64,000 nt of DNA, from positions 85,381,741-85,445,740 of the forward strand of contig CM041465.1 in the NCBI GenBank assembly GCA_023213395.1. Direction: 5' to 3'. Positions 30,780-44,100 of the stretch are shown in pieces. The position numbers and the translations under genes are program-made. Source of the stretch: Cycas panzhihuaensis. Taxonomy: Eukaryota; Cycadophyta. Numbering within the stretch: position 1 is the first letter of the stretch; every line of letters starts with the position of its first letter. The notes under the pieces were generated by a model, which did not search any database, had not been told where the DNA came from, and saw nothing but the letters and a program-made list of their open reading frames with translations.

Positions 30780-33400
30780 TACAATAGAGCCTTGCTAGAT
30801 TTCAGGAGCACATAGCAAGAGATTTGATTATGGGGTTGAGACATAGAGATAGTCCATACGACCAGGATGACGAGATGGCAATAGCGAGACCTGATCCAAT
30901 GAGTGGATCATCCTTTATCCCTTCCTTTTTGTTGATTATATTTAATGACTATTCAAGGTTTTTATAACTTAATTTTGGCCCCTCAAGAGTGATTTAGGAC
31001 CCTATAGAGCTCGAATAAGGCCTACAGAGGGGGAGGACTAGGGTATTAGGTAGCCCTGGTCCCAGTGGGCTAAGCTTTGGCTCACTCAAGAAAGATTTTA
31101 AGGTTTTTTAGGGCATCCCCCCCTCTCCCCTTTTTTAGGATGGGAAATAATGGCCCCATGACAAAGATCATAATGCCATAGAGTTTATCGTGGGGTTGCT
31201 AAGAGGACGTAAAAATCTTAGTAGGGCTCATGTCAAACTCTGCTATACTATAGAGTTTAATATAGGGCAGAGAGTGGAGGATAGAAAAAAGAAGAAATAA
31301 GGCTCAAAGGATGGCTTAACTCATCCTAATAGAGAATAAGGCATCCCAGGGATGGCAAGGCATGTTGTGAGGGGTATTTGGACTGATATTTGGACTATTT
31401 TATAGGCAATTATCATGGTGAACAATTGCAAGAACACCAAAGTTGCCATGTTGAGTTTTATAAAGATGATGTTGAGATGGGATCTGATGACATTGAGATG
31501 CTTTAGGCTCTTAAAGGTCATCAAGATGCCCTAATATACCTAAGATCAATGCCTCTTGGTGGACATAGTCTCCCACTAGGATCGATGGTGATACATTTTC
31601 CATCTCTCCTAGGTGGGAGATGTTTCAATCACACTAGGAGATATCAAGAGGATTCTGGAGGTACCGATAAGAGGAGCACCAACATCACTAGGTAAGTTAC
31701 CTAGTACAAACACTACACACATAGAGGCAGCCATATTTTTCATAGGATAGGGTAGGTGGGATCGACAGGGGGTGTCAGTTCAGGTAGTGGTGATGTCTAG
31801 GATTCCTTGGATGAGGAAGATTATTACATTAGGTATTTCTATTCTAGATTTCTCAGAAATAAAACCATAGGGATATACCGTATAGATGGATGGCCATGGT
31901 TAGGAGATGTGAGGCCAGGGAGAGGCTAGACTGGGCTACCTTAATAGAATTAAACATGATAGTATAGCTGGATACAATCTGGGAGGTAGGGAGAGGTGGA
32001 TTCTCGTATTGTACTCTACTACAATGTTGGTTTTTTTATTATTTTATAGTGGCGGTACCATCAGGGTGACCGCATCTCATCTTGGCATGGGCACCCAAGG
32101 TCCATAAGTATTAGACTTAGTTTAGGAGAACTGGGGATTAGGTTTATGTTTAGAGGTCCGTGGAGGTGATATCACTTGACCTACTTACCCTAGCAAACTA
32201 CATAATGGATCTATATAGAGGGGTATATTGGGAGAGCGATGACATGGTATGGGACCTAGGAGATGACCCTAACGAGGGTGAAGGCAACGATGTGGATGAT
32301 GGGGCAAGCTCATCAGGAGTTGCAAGAGGTGAGGCAGGCTTGTTAGGAACTATAGGAGGTGAGGTAGGCCCATTAATACCTACGAGAAGAGATAGACCAT
32401 GACACGCACCAGCAAGCAGAGGGAGAGAAGTAGGTGGGGCTCTAGTGGTAGTGGTAGCTATGGTAGTGCTAGCAGAGGTGGCAATAGCTATGGAAGAGGG
32501 AGGAGGAGAGGTAAGAGATGCTCTAGAAGCCTAGGAGATAGGAGAGGTAGTGTTGGAGGCAGAGGAGGGAGGACCAGCAATTAAGGGAGCTCCTACAGAG
32601 GAGGTGGTCATCACAGTCAAGGAGCTAATCATCCTAGGAGATGAGACACTACCTTAATTCGACATCTTTCGATCACTAGCTACTTAGATAGCTTCCTTTG
32701 AGTTGATTTAGAGGCTTCGATATATATATATCTATATATATATATATATATATGTATGTTAGACTAATACATGATATGTATAGTTTGGCAAGTGCAACAG
32801 AGATGAGGAGGCTATTAGAGGTGGTAGTCTAGGAGTTATTCCCCTAGGTCTATGCAAAAGGACAGCCTCCCATCCTAGCCGATGAGGACCCTCAATCAGT
32901 GGGGGCACATACAATGACATTTACCCTATTAATTAGAGCTAGAGATATGTGGACAGTAGATTCCCAGGGATACCAGGTGAGGATAGGGTAATTACAGGGA
33001 GAGCTAGATCGGCTTTACGTAGAGAGGAACTAGCTCGCCGTAGAGAGGGACACCCTACAAGGTCAAGTCTAGGTGCTAGAGGCCCAGGGAGGAGGAGCAG
33101 CAAGCAGAGATATAGGGAGTTAGATCAGGATTTCCATGTTAGAGGAGGGACTTCAGAGGGTAGAGGAGAAGGCAGATCATATCCAGGAAAAATACGATTA
33201 GCTGGTAGAACACTGTCAGGTCATCACGGAGCAGATCTCATACTTATATGATGGTAAAGACCTAGAGGAGGCCTTAGGATGAGGGGAGTGAGGTGGGGAT
33301 CTCATAACAGTGCTAGAGGAGCCTAGGAGGCATGTGGTCTCCTAGTGAGGGGTTTCGCAGCCGAGGAGAATATACCCCCTTAGGATAGGGTGTCGAGGAG
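30780..33400 (+). pseudogene. Tat-3 antisense plant mobile domain gene (decayed)
   Basis: The gene is on the + strand, opposite to gag-pol. The region matching the Tat-2 ATG has lost the start. Exon 1 sequence is still visible (GATGACGAGATGGCAATAGC at about 30868-30887), and its donor reads ATGAGT in place of GTGAGT. The mobile domain core is frameshifted at about 31585-31660. The following part (MEVISLDLLTLANYIMDLYR, 32160 on) and the acidic linker are open for 80 codons. The coiled coil (LQGELDRLYVERN, LEEGLQRVEEKADHIQEKYD) lies at about 32990-33260 with several stops. A TA-rich run (32718-32756) lies in the last intron. Confidence 0.65.
31235..31258. repeat. Decayed palindrome in Tat-3 PMD intron 1
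   Basis: Outer arms AAACTCT and AGAGTTT pair perfectly, but the centre (GCTATACTAT) has lost the GGTACC core. It lies where Tat-1 and Tat-2 carry the intact palindrome. Confidence 0.6.
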
Positions 33401-34221
33401 CTCAATGTATTATTAGTTTTGAGTAGGAAAGTATTGGACCTCCAAGGAGTCACACCATATGTAGACACATGATTGTACTCCTCCTTGCAAGAATTTCAAC
33501 TTCTTAAGGCGTGATGCCTAAATGATGTACTATATAATATTATATGATATGATTCATTGTATATATAGATGGGGGCTAATTGGTACCCCATTTGACCTAT
33601 GATGGTGGTGTAGTGATGGTTGTTTTGATGTTGTATTATTGTATTACTTGTTTACTTGTGTATATATATGCGTAGAGAGATAGATGCATGGAGATATGAG
33701 TGCACGGGTATATGAGGGACTATGCATTATAATGGTTTTAGTTTATTGTTATGCGTGGTTTTTGTTGTTAGATCATGTGTAGGTGACACTTGCATTTCCT
33801 TTCATGCAACACCACACTTGTAGTAGGCACACACAACCACCATGTGTATAGTTGATAGGCACATATGAGGCTAGAAGAGGGGAATCCATACATGCCTATT
33901 AAAGGAGCATAATAGATCTGAAAATGAAAAAATGACAAAGAGAGAGTATAGATACTCAAGTAAAAGGCCCTAGTTAGGGTGCAATTCTAAGCTTGGGAGT
34001 GAAGGAAGTTTACACACCCAACTAGGAGGAGAGCCTTCCCTTAGAAGGGAAATAAAAGACAATATGCATGTGATGAAACCATAAAGATGAGAAGTCACTC
34101 TAAGATGCCATCCTACTTGTGGTTAGGAGGGAATGGGGACATGCTTGGAGTGGTAGTTTATGCTCATTTCAAAATGAGAGGGAAGAAGGGGTATGCCTAA
34201 TCTACTTGGTAGTAGGGAAGG
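33401..34221. other. Tat-3 spacer between PMD 3' end and integrase
   Basis: No gene is seen. It includes the 3' flank of the antisense gene (a block at 33437-33510 recurs in Tat-4 at 47860-47940). No ORF like the 83-residue one of Tat-1 is left. Confidence 0.5.
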
Positions 34222-35445
34222 TCACACATAGAACTTCTTTAAGAATTTTCCATTGATAGCTTTCTCAAACTTGAGACCTTCTAGAGTTGTGATCCTATGG
34301 GCACCATTATCAAGACTTTCAAGAATGATGAAAGGACCGATCCATTTGGGCCTAAATTTAGATAAGTGATTATGGAGATATTCTAGCTTAAGGATGTGGT
34401 CCCCAAGATACAAAGGGTAAGGGTAAAGATGGTTATCATACATTCTTAATGCCCTAGCTTTATATGTGAGATTTACTTGATATGTGATCAAATGTCTCTT
34501 GTCTAATGCTTCAAGGTCAAGGAGGCAGGCCTTGTGATAGGATTCCTCATCAATAAGACCTCAAAGGGAAATGTGCAAGGAGGGAATTTCAACTTCTAAG
34601 GGAAGGACCACCTCAGTTCCATACATGAGGGAGAATAGGGTCATCCCTATGGCCATGTAAATGGAAGTGTAATATGCCCATAAAGAAGAGGGAAGTTAAA
34701 GGTGCCAATCCTTTTGGGATTGAATGACAGTTTTCTTTACAATGTTTATAAGAGTCTTATTGAAGGACTCAATTTGGCCATTGGCCCAAGGGTAATAAGG
34801 AGAGGAAGTCTTGTGGGATATCCTAAACTTCCCATAAATCTCATCCATTTCCTTATTACAGAAGGGAGTTCCATTATCCATGGTCAAGATATTAGGAACC
34901 TTAAATCAGCAAATAAGATGTTAGTAGATGAAGGTAGTTATAGTCTTACTAGAAATAGAAGACAAAGGGACTGCTTTAGTCCATTTAGTGAAATATTGCA
35001 TCGTAGTTAAGATAAACCTATATTGTGATGAAGAAGGAGGGGTTATGGGCCCTATGAGGTCTAATCCTTATTAGAAAAATAGTCATGGAGAGGTGATAGG
35101 GTGTAGAGTCTCAGAAGGTGAATAGATAACATTCGTGTGCTCCTGACACCTATGGCATCGCAAAGCATAAGCATGGGCATCCTTGAAAAGGGACAGCTAA
35201 TAGTAACCCATGTGAAGGATCCTATGGGCTATGGATTAGCCCCTAAAGTGGCCCTCAAAAATGTCACTGTGATATTTGTGAAGTATCTGGTTTACCTCAT
35301 TAGTGTTGATGCAATGAAGGAGGAGCCCATCAAAGGATCATTTGTGCAACACCTCCTCCATGAGGAAATAATTCCTAGCAGTGGCCCTAGCATGTGACCT
35401 TACCTTATCACTAGCATCAAGATGATACTACTATTCAATAAGGTA
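34222..35445 (-). pseudogene. Tat-3 integrase
   Basis: The C-terminal stretch 34491-34222 reads FRPKWIGPFIILESLDNGAH (GPY/F type) and ends at a natural stop. The core block 34887-34696 holds TMDNGTPFCNKEMDEI (second catalytic Asp) and QIESFNKTL (Glu). The zinc-binding and first-Asp region lie above 34900 with multiple stops. It matches the Tat-1 integrase residue by residue in these blocks. Confidence 0.83.
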
Positions 35446-36000
35446 TCATACGATATCCCCATACCATTCACTATTAGCCAATAGATAGGAGAAAGAGTCT
35501 TGAAGATAAAGGATAGGCTCGTCTGGCAAGGAATCATCAATAGGAGTGTTTGAAGAGTTAGCGATCATGGCATCAACTAGCTGCTCGACAACCACCATCC
35601 CCTTCTTTGATTTCCTATTAATAATTTGGAGATCGTACTCTTGAAGGAGGATGGCCCACTTACCAGTCCCATTAGTCAAGTTGGATTGGGTTAAGAGGTA
35701 TCCTAAGTGATTGGATTAAATGATCACTTGAGTAGTATTACCAAGCAAGTAATGCCTAAATTTCTTAGTGGTATGTACCATAGCGAGGTATTCCTTCTCA
35801 ATAGGAGAGTAGCTAAGCTCAATGACAACTAAGTCAAGATTGATAAAGTATATAGCCCTCCTAGTTCTTGAATCATCCTCTTGGGAAAGCATAGCCTCTA
35901 AAGATTCATTAGTAGCTGAGGTGTAAAGGATAAAAGGTTGGTCGAAGAGGGGAGGTGCTAAGATCAAGGTGAAATCCAAGGCTCGTTTGAGCTCTTTGAA
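35446..36000 (-). pseudogene. Tat-3 pol RNase H
   Basis: Segments 35979-35716 and 35679-35446 contain DQPFILYTSATNESLEAML, IEKEYLAMVHTTKKFRHYLL and LLQEYDLQIINRKSKKGM, all matching the Tat-1 RNase H and the linker to integrase. A stop at about 35715 separates them. The first acidic position reads TNES in place of TDES, an Asp-to-Asn change. Confidence 0.8.
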
Positions 36001-36960
36001 AGCTTCTTTGGCCTTTAGAGACTAAATGAATGCCCCCATTTTCAATAGATTAGTAAGGGGTTTAGCATTTATAGCGAAGTTTGCCAAGAGACACTTAAGA
36101 AAACCCAATATACCTAAGAATGACTTGATTTACCATTGAGTCTTGGGAGGAGACATGTCAAGGAAGGCCTTGACTTTATTCAGATCAATCTAGATCCCTT
36201 GTTTTGAAACAAGGAAACCTAGGAGTTTACTAGCTATTATGGAAAATACATATTTGAGAGGATTCAAGCTAATATAATATTTACAAAACCTAGTGAAGAT
36301 GGTGCACAAATTGTTAGGATATTGGGTCCTTTTATGTAAAAGATCCATCATTTCATCCATGAAGACCTTGAGGGTTTTGTTTATGAGGTCATGGAAGATG
36401 AACTACATTGCCCTTTGGTAAGTGGCACATGGATTTTCTAGTTCAAAGGGCATCGCTTTGTAAACAAAGGCACCCCAAGGAGTAGTGATGGCCATTTTAT
36501 GATGGTCTTCATAAGAGATCTAGATCTGGTTATACCCAGAGAAGTCATCCATCAAGGACATGACTTTGAATCTAGTGGTTTAGTCAATGATTTGATTGAT
36601 GAAAGGTAAGGGGAAGTTATCTTTGGTATATGCATTATGGATGTCACAGAAATCAACATATATCTAAATTGTTCCATTCTTTTTAGCAACGAGAACGATG
36701 CTTGAGACCCACTTGGGGTAATCGATAGAGGTGATCAACCTTGCATCTAGGAGTTTCTTGACTTCCATCTTCATGGTAGTAGATAGTTCAAGATGGAAGG
36801 GGCACTACTTTTGTCACACTGGACAAGTTTCTAGAATAGTAGTAAGGTTATAAGTGATAATGGAAGGGTTTATTCCCTTCATGTCAGTGTAGTCCCATAC
36901 GAAGACATCACAAAACTCCTAAAAAAAAATTGTGTATTCCTTTATTTCTTTAGGGGAATA
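36001..36960 (-). pseudogene. Tat-3 reverse transcriptase with mutated active site
   Basis: Remnants follow the Tat-1 RT through the whole stretch. The catalytic FMDD has become FMDE (codons 36363-36352, minus), so the second aspartate is lost. Frame breaks and TAG codons are frequent, and no long open frame remains. The linker lies upstream and RNase H downstream. Confidence 0.75.
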
Positions 36961-37790
36961 CCCCGCTCCCATCTTAATGACCTTACTGGGAGCAAGGATC
37001 AATTCCTTAGTTACCTTAGTTGCCCCCATATATATGGCATTCTCTTCCTCAAAATGAAAGGGGGCTTGGTCAACAAGAAGGGGCGAAGAAGAGGAACTAG
37101 GCGGACTCGGATCAGCTAAGAGTGACCCAAGGGATAAAATCTTTTAGTAACCAAGTTTATGGTGACCAAGAAGGAGGTTGGGCATGGAGCCCACTAGATG
37201 CTCTAACAAGGCATCATCGCTCTCGAAGCAACCTATCTCATAGATAGTTACACTTGGAGGAGACGAGGAATGAGGAGTAGGAGGAGTGACGAGACCATAT
37301 CGGTCAACCTAACATTCAATATAGTTGGGAGACTCTTTGGAAGAGTCATGGGGTAGTCTCCTATAATAGGCGACAAGAGGTTCCCTTATCTCAGTACTCA
37401 AGGAGGTTGATGAGGTGGAAGAAGAAGTGAGATAGGAAGTCACACAAGACATAGGAGTAATGACGTATGACTCAGGGAGAGGACTAGGCTCCTCAACGGA
37501 AGAAGCTTTAGGTTAGGACCTAAAACAAAGTGAGTGCCCCCTACTCATGTTCAGGAGGGATATGGAATGAGGGAAGTCCTCATCATTATTGTTAGACTTA
37601 TCATTGCTCAACATGACAAGGTACCCATAACTCCCCACACTAATAGGGGAAAAATGAATGAGGTTGGAGGAAGAAGGGGAAGGTCCTTCTTTTGAATAAG
37701 TCAAACTAGGAATATTAATAGAGCAAGCAGAAGCATAGGTAGATGGGCCCTTGTTGCCCTTTGTTAGGTCATGAACCACTTTCCAAGATT
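36961..37790 (-). pseudogene. Tat-3 protease-RT linker
   Basis: The open stretch 37779-37513 matches the Tat-1 linker (VGSYGYLVMLSNDKSNNNDE against VRSYGYLAMFDDDRSHSEDE). The remainder down to 36961 is broken. It is Ser- and Pro-rich with no motif of its own. Confidence 0.65.
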
Positions 37791-38240
37791 AGTATGATTA
37801 CTCGACAAGAGGAGGCTCCTGGGAAACAACCTTCATTTGCCTCTCATGGATGAATTTTAAGTTTCCCCCAAGGAGACGAACACATGGCTCCCATCTGATC
37901 AAACCATGGATGTCCCAACAAAAGGTTGTAGTTCACATCTACATCGAGGACTACGATGTCAATGAGGATAATTTTATCCTCAAGGGTAAGAGGAATAGAA
38001 ACTGACCCTAAAGGTATTTTCTCGCTACCGTTGTAACCCTGACAACACCACGGGACCAGCTCAAGAGCTGCTATGCCTAACTCTTGTATGATTCACAAGG
38101 GCATAGCATTGACAAAAGAACCATTGTCTATAATAGTTCTTCATAGAGTGCACTCAGGAGTGTCTATGGATATACTAAAAGGATAGTTCCATTAACATTC
38201 CCTTTCACTAGTTGGAGGGAGATCTTTAAGGTCAAATGAG
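37791..38240 (-). pseudogene. Tat-3 protease
   Basis: The active-site block IIDNGSFVNAMPL has its D-N-G-S codons at 38128-38117 (minus). This is the same Asn variant as in Tat-1. Downstream VLDVDVNYNLLLG-type sequence is present. The frame is interrupted by a few stops. Confidence 0.75.
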
Positions 38241-40860
38241 ATAATAGGTTCACTGCTTGGGGCAACACCTAAGGCATGAATGGAAGCATCAACTAACCTT
38301 AAGGTCTCTAGGAGGAGAGTACGTTACTCTGGGCAGCTTCTCAAGACGTCCATCAAGGATATCCCTACAGCCACGATGTGGAGCTCGTCGATGATAGAGA
38401 AGGGCTTTCCCTTCTTGGTGGATTGGGGAAGTGCCCTTCGAAAATCATAATGACTAGGGTGAATGGGGATCATCTTGGGAAGTGTGGGAATCTCTAAAGA
38501 AGGATTCTCTAAATGAGGGTTAAGATAAGAAGAAGTAGAAGCACCTATGGCTTCTTTGGCTACTTGAGATTAGGTCAAAGCGTATAAAGGTATGGTCTCA
38601 AGCATCTAGATAACTCTCTTTCCCTTATTTCGAGATTGAGAGAGAGGAGTTTGATAGTAGGAATCAGAAGAGGAGGAAGAGTTCCTTACCCCCTTTCCCT
38701 TGGCTTATGTAGGGCGAAGGTTAGGAGATCTTCCCCTATTTTGATTCCCCCTTTTTTGGGTATGATGATCTGCTCCCCATATTTGGGGAAAAGATCTTTA
38801 TGAACAAGTTGGTTTAGATTAGACCTAGACTCTTATTGAGGAAAGGAGTCACAAAATGGGTAGATTTGGGATGCTATGCCCTATATTACAAGTCCTCATT
38901 GAAGTGCTCACCATGAATGGAACACCATTTCTTCTACAAGGAAGAGTTCATCTTCCTTGCTTAAGAAGTATAGATATTTTTATTCTTGGGAGGCATAGCC
39001 TAAGAGGCTTGATGAATGAGCTTATGGGAGGTAGGCAATGAAGGAGGCACTTAGAGTTTAAGCTCCTTCATCATACATTCAAAAGAATATATAGTAGAAG
39101 TTAGCGAATGAGTTGAAGACTTGGAAGGTTGTTGGGTTTTGGTGTCGCAGGATGGAGGGGGTGCCTCACGTCATTGTAACGACCTAAGAGGTTTCTTGAG
39201 ACCCACTTAGATCTCAATAGCCTTGAGAGCCAAACATTTGGCTATGGCAGAGTCACATGTTATTGCCCCCATCTTGAGGACTTCAACATGTGCTTCAAGA
39301 TAAACAGCATTTACAAAAAGATCCCTCTTTAACTCCTTGGGCAGGGTCACCTTTGTATAATGGAGGAGATTGTAGAAATGCCTCACAAAGTCATGATTTA
39401 TTTTATCATGACCTTGTTTGAAGGATGAAAGAGCCTCCATTCTACTCTTGAAGGGATGAGCAATATCAAAGTAGTTGATAAACTTGTTGACAAGTTGTTG
39501 GAATGAGTGAATAAAATATGTGGGAAGGTGATAGAACCATTTGAGGGCATCGCCTTGAAAAGAACACAAAAAATATTTTATCAAAATATGATCATATGCC
39601 CAATTGTCAATACACACCATATAAAATCTTCTAACATGATCTGTTGGCTCTTAGAAGAGGTCCCATCAAACCTAGGTATCTCAAGAGGGTGAGGCACTAA
39701 GTTAGTTCTTAATGCCTTGATGGATAAAGGAGTTGACCTATAGTCTACGAAGGGACCTTGGTTGGATTATCAGGTCAATGAAGAATGAAGGAGGAGGTGG
39801 AAAAGGATACCCAAATCCTCCTTGGGAAACTTGGCCCAAAAGGGGATACAAACTTCCTCCCACTTAGTAGGAGGGAACTAATCCCGAATGCAAGGGGATT
39901 AGAAAAGGAGCAGATGGGTAGGAAAGACCCATCCCTCCTTGAGGGAATGCCCCTTATTGAAAGGGGACTTGAGAAAGTGTGCCTTAAGGAGGGGCTTGTC
40001 CTCCTTGCGAAGGCACCACATAAGGAGAAATGTAAGAAGAAGGGATGGATAGGTATGCGATCAGATTTTGCCCATATGGACCACCTGTTGGTGGCACAAT
40101 GCCATATAGGTGCAAGGGGTCCACCCCATAGACGTGAAGAGGATTCCCCTTACCATGCCTCCATGGTTAGGAAGTGTATCTTCGGGGTATGTAGAGAGAG
40201 AAATCCTTGAATTAAGTTTGGGAATATGTGGGGGCTTGTCACACGCGACTAGAAGTAGGGGGGTACGTGGGTCCTCTAGATCTAACGAGAGATGGATGGA
40301 CTACAATTGGCTGAGGCATAGTTGCATGACTAAGAGGAGGCATACTCAACCCAAGTTGGGAAGTAGGTATGCCTTAGGTGGCCCCTAAGGAATGTGGGCT
40401 ATAAGAAGAGGAAGACATAGTGAGGGATGGCCCTATTGCAAATAGGGGAGTTGAATGGGATGAGTGTAAAGGTGTAGATATGGAGGAGGAAAGTGTCATG
40501 CTTCGTAAGATGCTATCCAGCTATTTGGGAGGTGGTTGGAGGCTAGCCGCTTAGAAGCATTGATTAAGTGCTTTTGCCATGTCCATGGGAGGGGTACCCA
40601 CCTACTCATATGAGGTTGAAGGATCCTCATATGAAGTTGACCCCACAACGCGATCCTCATGAGCATTGTCACCAAGATTATGATATCCCACAGGAGAAGG
40701 CACTTCTACTTCGTGAGTGGAGAGGTGATAAACCTATAGGTGCTCTTGGTTACCCAGAAGAAGATGGGATCCTCACCCTCTTGGGTGAGCTACTAGAAAG
40801 AAGTCAAAGGTTGGTGAGATTCAGAAACATAGGTGCGGTATGCCTAATCTAAAGGGAATT
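38241..40860 (-). pseudogene. Tat-3 gag
   Basis: The capsid core is open for 137 codons (39620-39207): WAYDHILIKYFLCSFQGDAL, FQQLVNKFINYFDIAHPFKS and LPKELKRDLFVNAVYLEAHV. This is the Ty3-type retrotransposon gag domain. Upstream (39650-40860) is a long Pro/Ser/Tyr-rich N-terminal region with stops, and downstream (38241-39206) a Ser/Pro-rich tail without a clear zinc knuckle. Tat-4 has a matching gag, which helps define it. The exact start is unclear. Confidence 0.75.
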
Positions 40861-41100
40861 CCTCCATAGTTGATTCAGAATTAAACAACAGAAGGGAAGA
40901 ATAAGGAGAGTCTTCCAACAAGGGAGGAAGACCTCACAAATGATGAGAAAATCATCATATATAAGTCCTTCCTAAGATTTAAAAGAGGGAGGAATAATAG
41001 AATGATAGATATTAGGGGTTACCTAATAAATTGAGAAGGACTACCAAAGGGGAGGTAGCACCAATAGAAAGGGGATTAGGATAGACCCTTTACTGACGAT
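40861..41100. other. Tat-3 leader between primer site and gag
   Basis: No gene is seen. A short leader is expected here. Confidence 0.5.
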
Positions 41101-41118
41101 TCCCCAGTATGGTCGCCA
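41101..41118 (-). other. Tat-3 primer binding site
   Basis: The minus strand reads TGGCGACCATACTGGGGA one base after the 5' LTR end. It looks like a tRNA 3'-end complement of the TGGCG class used by Tat/Ogre-type elements; the exact tRNA is not decided here. Confidence 0.75.
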
Positions 41119-41119
41119 A

Positions 41120-44100
41120 TGGAAGCACACCTCTAGGGTCACTAGATGTAAAGAGATCAAGACTATGCAATCATCTATCACATGGCTAAAGGATCTTTGG
41201 AAGCAAAGGGGGAGATTACCCACAAAGATATTTGTGTGTTAGAACATAGGTTTGAGGACTCGTAAATGGTGCACAAACCTTCCCTTATAGCGAGTACCTT
41301 CTAGGATTTGAGATGGGCAAGGAGGGCTTTCTCAATTTATCGAGTAGCCTCAAAGGACCCTCCTATCCTAGATGGCCAAGGAAGGAGGATTGAGATAAGG
41401 AACACCTTTCCCAAGAAGAGAGAAAGGGAGGAGATAGACCCTAATGGAAGAAGAGGTACCTATGAATAAGAAATGAGTAACTGGTAATGAAGGTGTAAGG
41501 AGGAAGTTGGGTGGAAAAGGACCAACTGCCAAATGGAGGTAAGATAAAGTGATGCTTTACCAAAGGAGAGGAGAAGAACCTTAAGGAGGATCCCCTTAAG
41601 GTGCCAACACCTAAAACGGATGGCTAGGTGTATAAGTGTTATGCAATGCATCTTCTATTTTTTTGTTGTATAATGAGACGGAATGGTGTTATGAGTTGTT
41701 ATTGTTTCTAGTTTATATTTAAATTTAAAGAGAAAGGAAAGGATAATAACACCCTCTCTCTCTCTCTCAATTCTAGCCTCTCTCTCTTTGCTTTTACCAA
41801 TGTCAAAGGAACCAATCAAGCAAGAATCATATGCATAGAATGTGAGAACTAATGCAAGTTAACCCAATAAAGCATGGGAAAGAGAAAAGGTTGTGGTAGA
41901 GGAACTCACAACCTTTCATACCCTTACCCTAATGAATATAATAGTCATGTAAGAAGGGGGGAATATAAATGTAACAATGGTAGGGAATTGCCCCACTAGT
42001 GGGATTAACACCTACACATGTGAATCAACTACCCCTTTGACTATATGAACAAGCCAATCAATCTACAAGCAATAAAACATAAACAACTTTTCCTTTTTAT
42101 TTTTCTTTCCTTGGGGATAAGGAGGAGGGAAGCAAGCAAGAAGATAGGGCAAGAAAGAGTGCACCTAGAACCATGATGATTGGTGTAGAGGCCCTTCTCT
42201 CTTTTCTCACGATTTACTCTCATTTGCCTAACACTCCTTATTGCGGTCAATGTTATAGGAGGAATACCAGTAGGTCTTCCTTACCTTCCCTAAAGACAAA
42301 ATACGAAAAGAACTAAAAGGAAAAGAGTTTCTCACAAAGAAAGTTCAAAATAGCATAATGATAATGAAAGATATATGTGTACCTTTTACGAAGACCTTTG
42401 CTTACTCCAAAAAGGTGAAACTTGCATAATGAGTTGTTTACCCTTTCTCAAGGGTGCTAAACATGCGTGGGAGAAAACATGCATATATACTTACCAAAAG
42501 AGAGAAAAGTGATCTTATGCAAATATCTTTTAAATAAGCACCATATGTAATGTTAACTTTACTTAGAATATGTGTAAAATGCTCTAGTGATTATGGGAAA
42601 AGGGGGGTAAAAGGAGGAAAGAACGGTAGCCTTGAATTAGCTAGCCCTCCATGTGAGATGCCTCCATGTATCCAAGCACTCAAATCGGTGGATCAAGAAA
42701 GCAACCAAAGTTTTCAAACAGTAGAAAAGGTAATAAATTTTATGTATGGATAATGTTGTAAAAGATGTAAAGGTTGTAAATATTACAAAAGTTGCAATAT
42801 GTAACTTTTGCAAGATTTATAAAAGTAAAGATAAGACTATGTAAACCATAAGGGGATGCTACAAAAATCAAATTTCATGAAGGCTAGTTGTAGGTATTAC
42901 AAGTTGCTACCAATGTTGCAACCATTAGGGTTCCCTACCTCAAGGGTTTTTAGGTGTACAAGAGAGGTATAGGGAGAGAGAAAGAGCAAAGAGTAGGGGG
43001 TTACCCTAGAGGAGATGGCCAAGAGGGCTAGAACCCTAGCTTAGAACTCCTTTCTCTCTTTGTTGCTCTGTTTCCTCTCAACCTCCTTAATTGGGACCCA
43101 AGAGAAACCTCAAGACACTAGGGAACAAGCCAAGGAAAAGGAAGTGTTTACCTTTCAGAATGAAGATGTGTGAAATGGTTTCACAAAGTAAACTAAACAA
43201 ACAAGTAAGAAATCTCTTTTGCTAAAGGAAAGGGATAATAGGCAGGTCTAAAAATACTTTCTAAAACTAGTTTGAGATAGTTTTACCTTATGTGGTGGCT
43301 AGGGGAAGGGTTTTCCTTAAAGAATAGGTAAGAAATCCTTGCAACAGTGCAAAAAGAGAGTACAACCTGCAAACAAACTTGATGTTGGCAATTTGATGGA
43401 GTGCTTGAGAGGAGGATCTATCTAAAACCCATTGTTGCAGACCCATACCTCAAGGTTTTACCCTAAGGAAAGAGGAGGTAGGAGTGAAGAATAGGTAACA
43501 GCTAGAGAGAGCTTTCTTCTTCAGAAATTTTCTAAGAGAGGAGAGGAAAGAAGAGGAAGAATGAGCTAAATTTGGGGTTTTTAAACCCAAACCTAACCTA
43601 ACGGGCAATTAGGGCTTGCCCTAGGTAAGAGACAATCTAGCACCACATGTTAATTTTGTATTTAATATGAGATTGGCTATGGCTAGGCAAAAGAATAAGG
43701 GTGAACAATTACACCATGGCAAACTTCACAGTACCACAGAATTTATAGTGGTGCACTTAAAATAAGGTAAAAACAAAGAGGGGAGCCATAAAGGCTCCCC
43801 AAAAGGGGGGTCCTATGCCCTAAAAAGGAAAAATAATGTATTATCGAGGTGTCTAGGGGTTTTAAGAGCTAATGGGACCATGATAAGTGAGGAAAGGGTG
43901 ACATCTAGGCCCTAATGAGGAACAAGTGGCAGACGAGGATGATGATCAGGCCTAAATGGGTCATTAGGGATCATATTAGGCCAAAAAGGTGGTAAAGAAT
44001 GGGCTGGGGGAGTTGAGAGTGCTTGAAGATGATGTGGAGGCATGGTGGAGGGTCATGAAGTACCATGGGATGCTTATCCCAAGTCATCATAGTCTAGAGT

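Noticed and set aside
32399-32584. Gly/Ser/Arg-rich 61-codon ORF in Tat-3
   Set aside because: It is a shifted frame of the PMD gene linker region; the frame that agrees with Tat-1 and Tat-2 reads differently, so the RGG-like look is a by-product.
34702-35397. Plus-strand ORFs 34702-35010 and 35137-35397
   Set aside because: They are reverse-strand shadows of the Tat-3 integrase.
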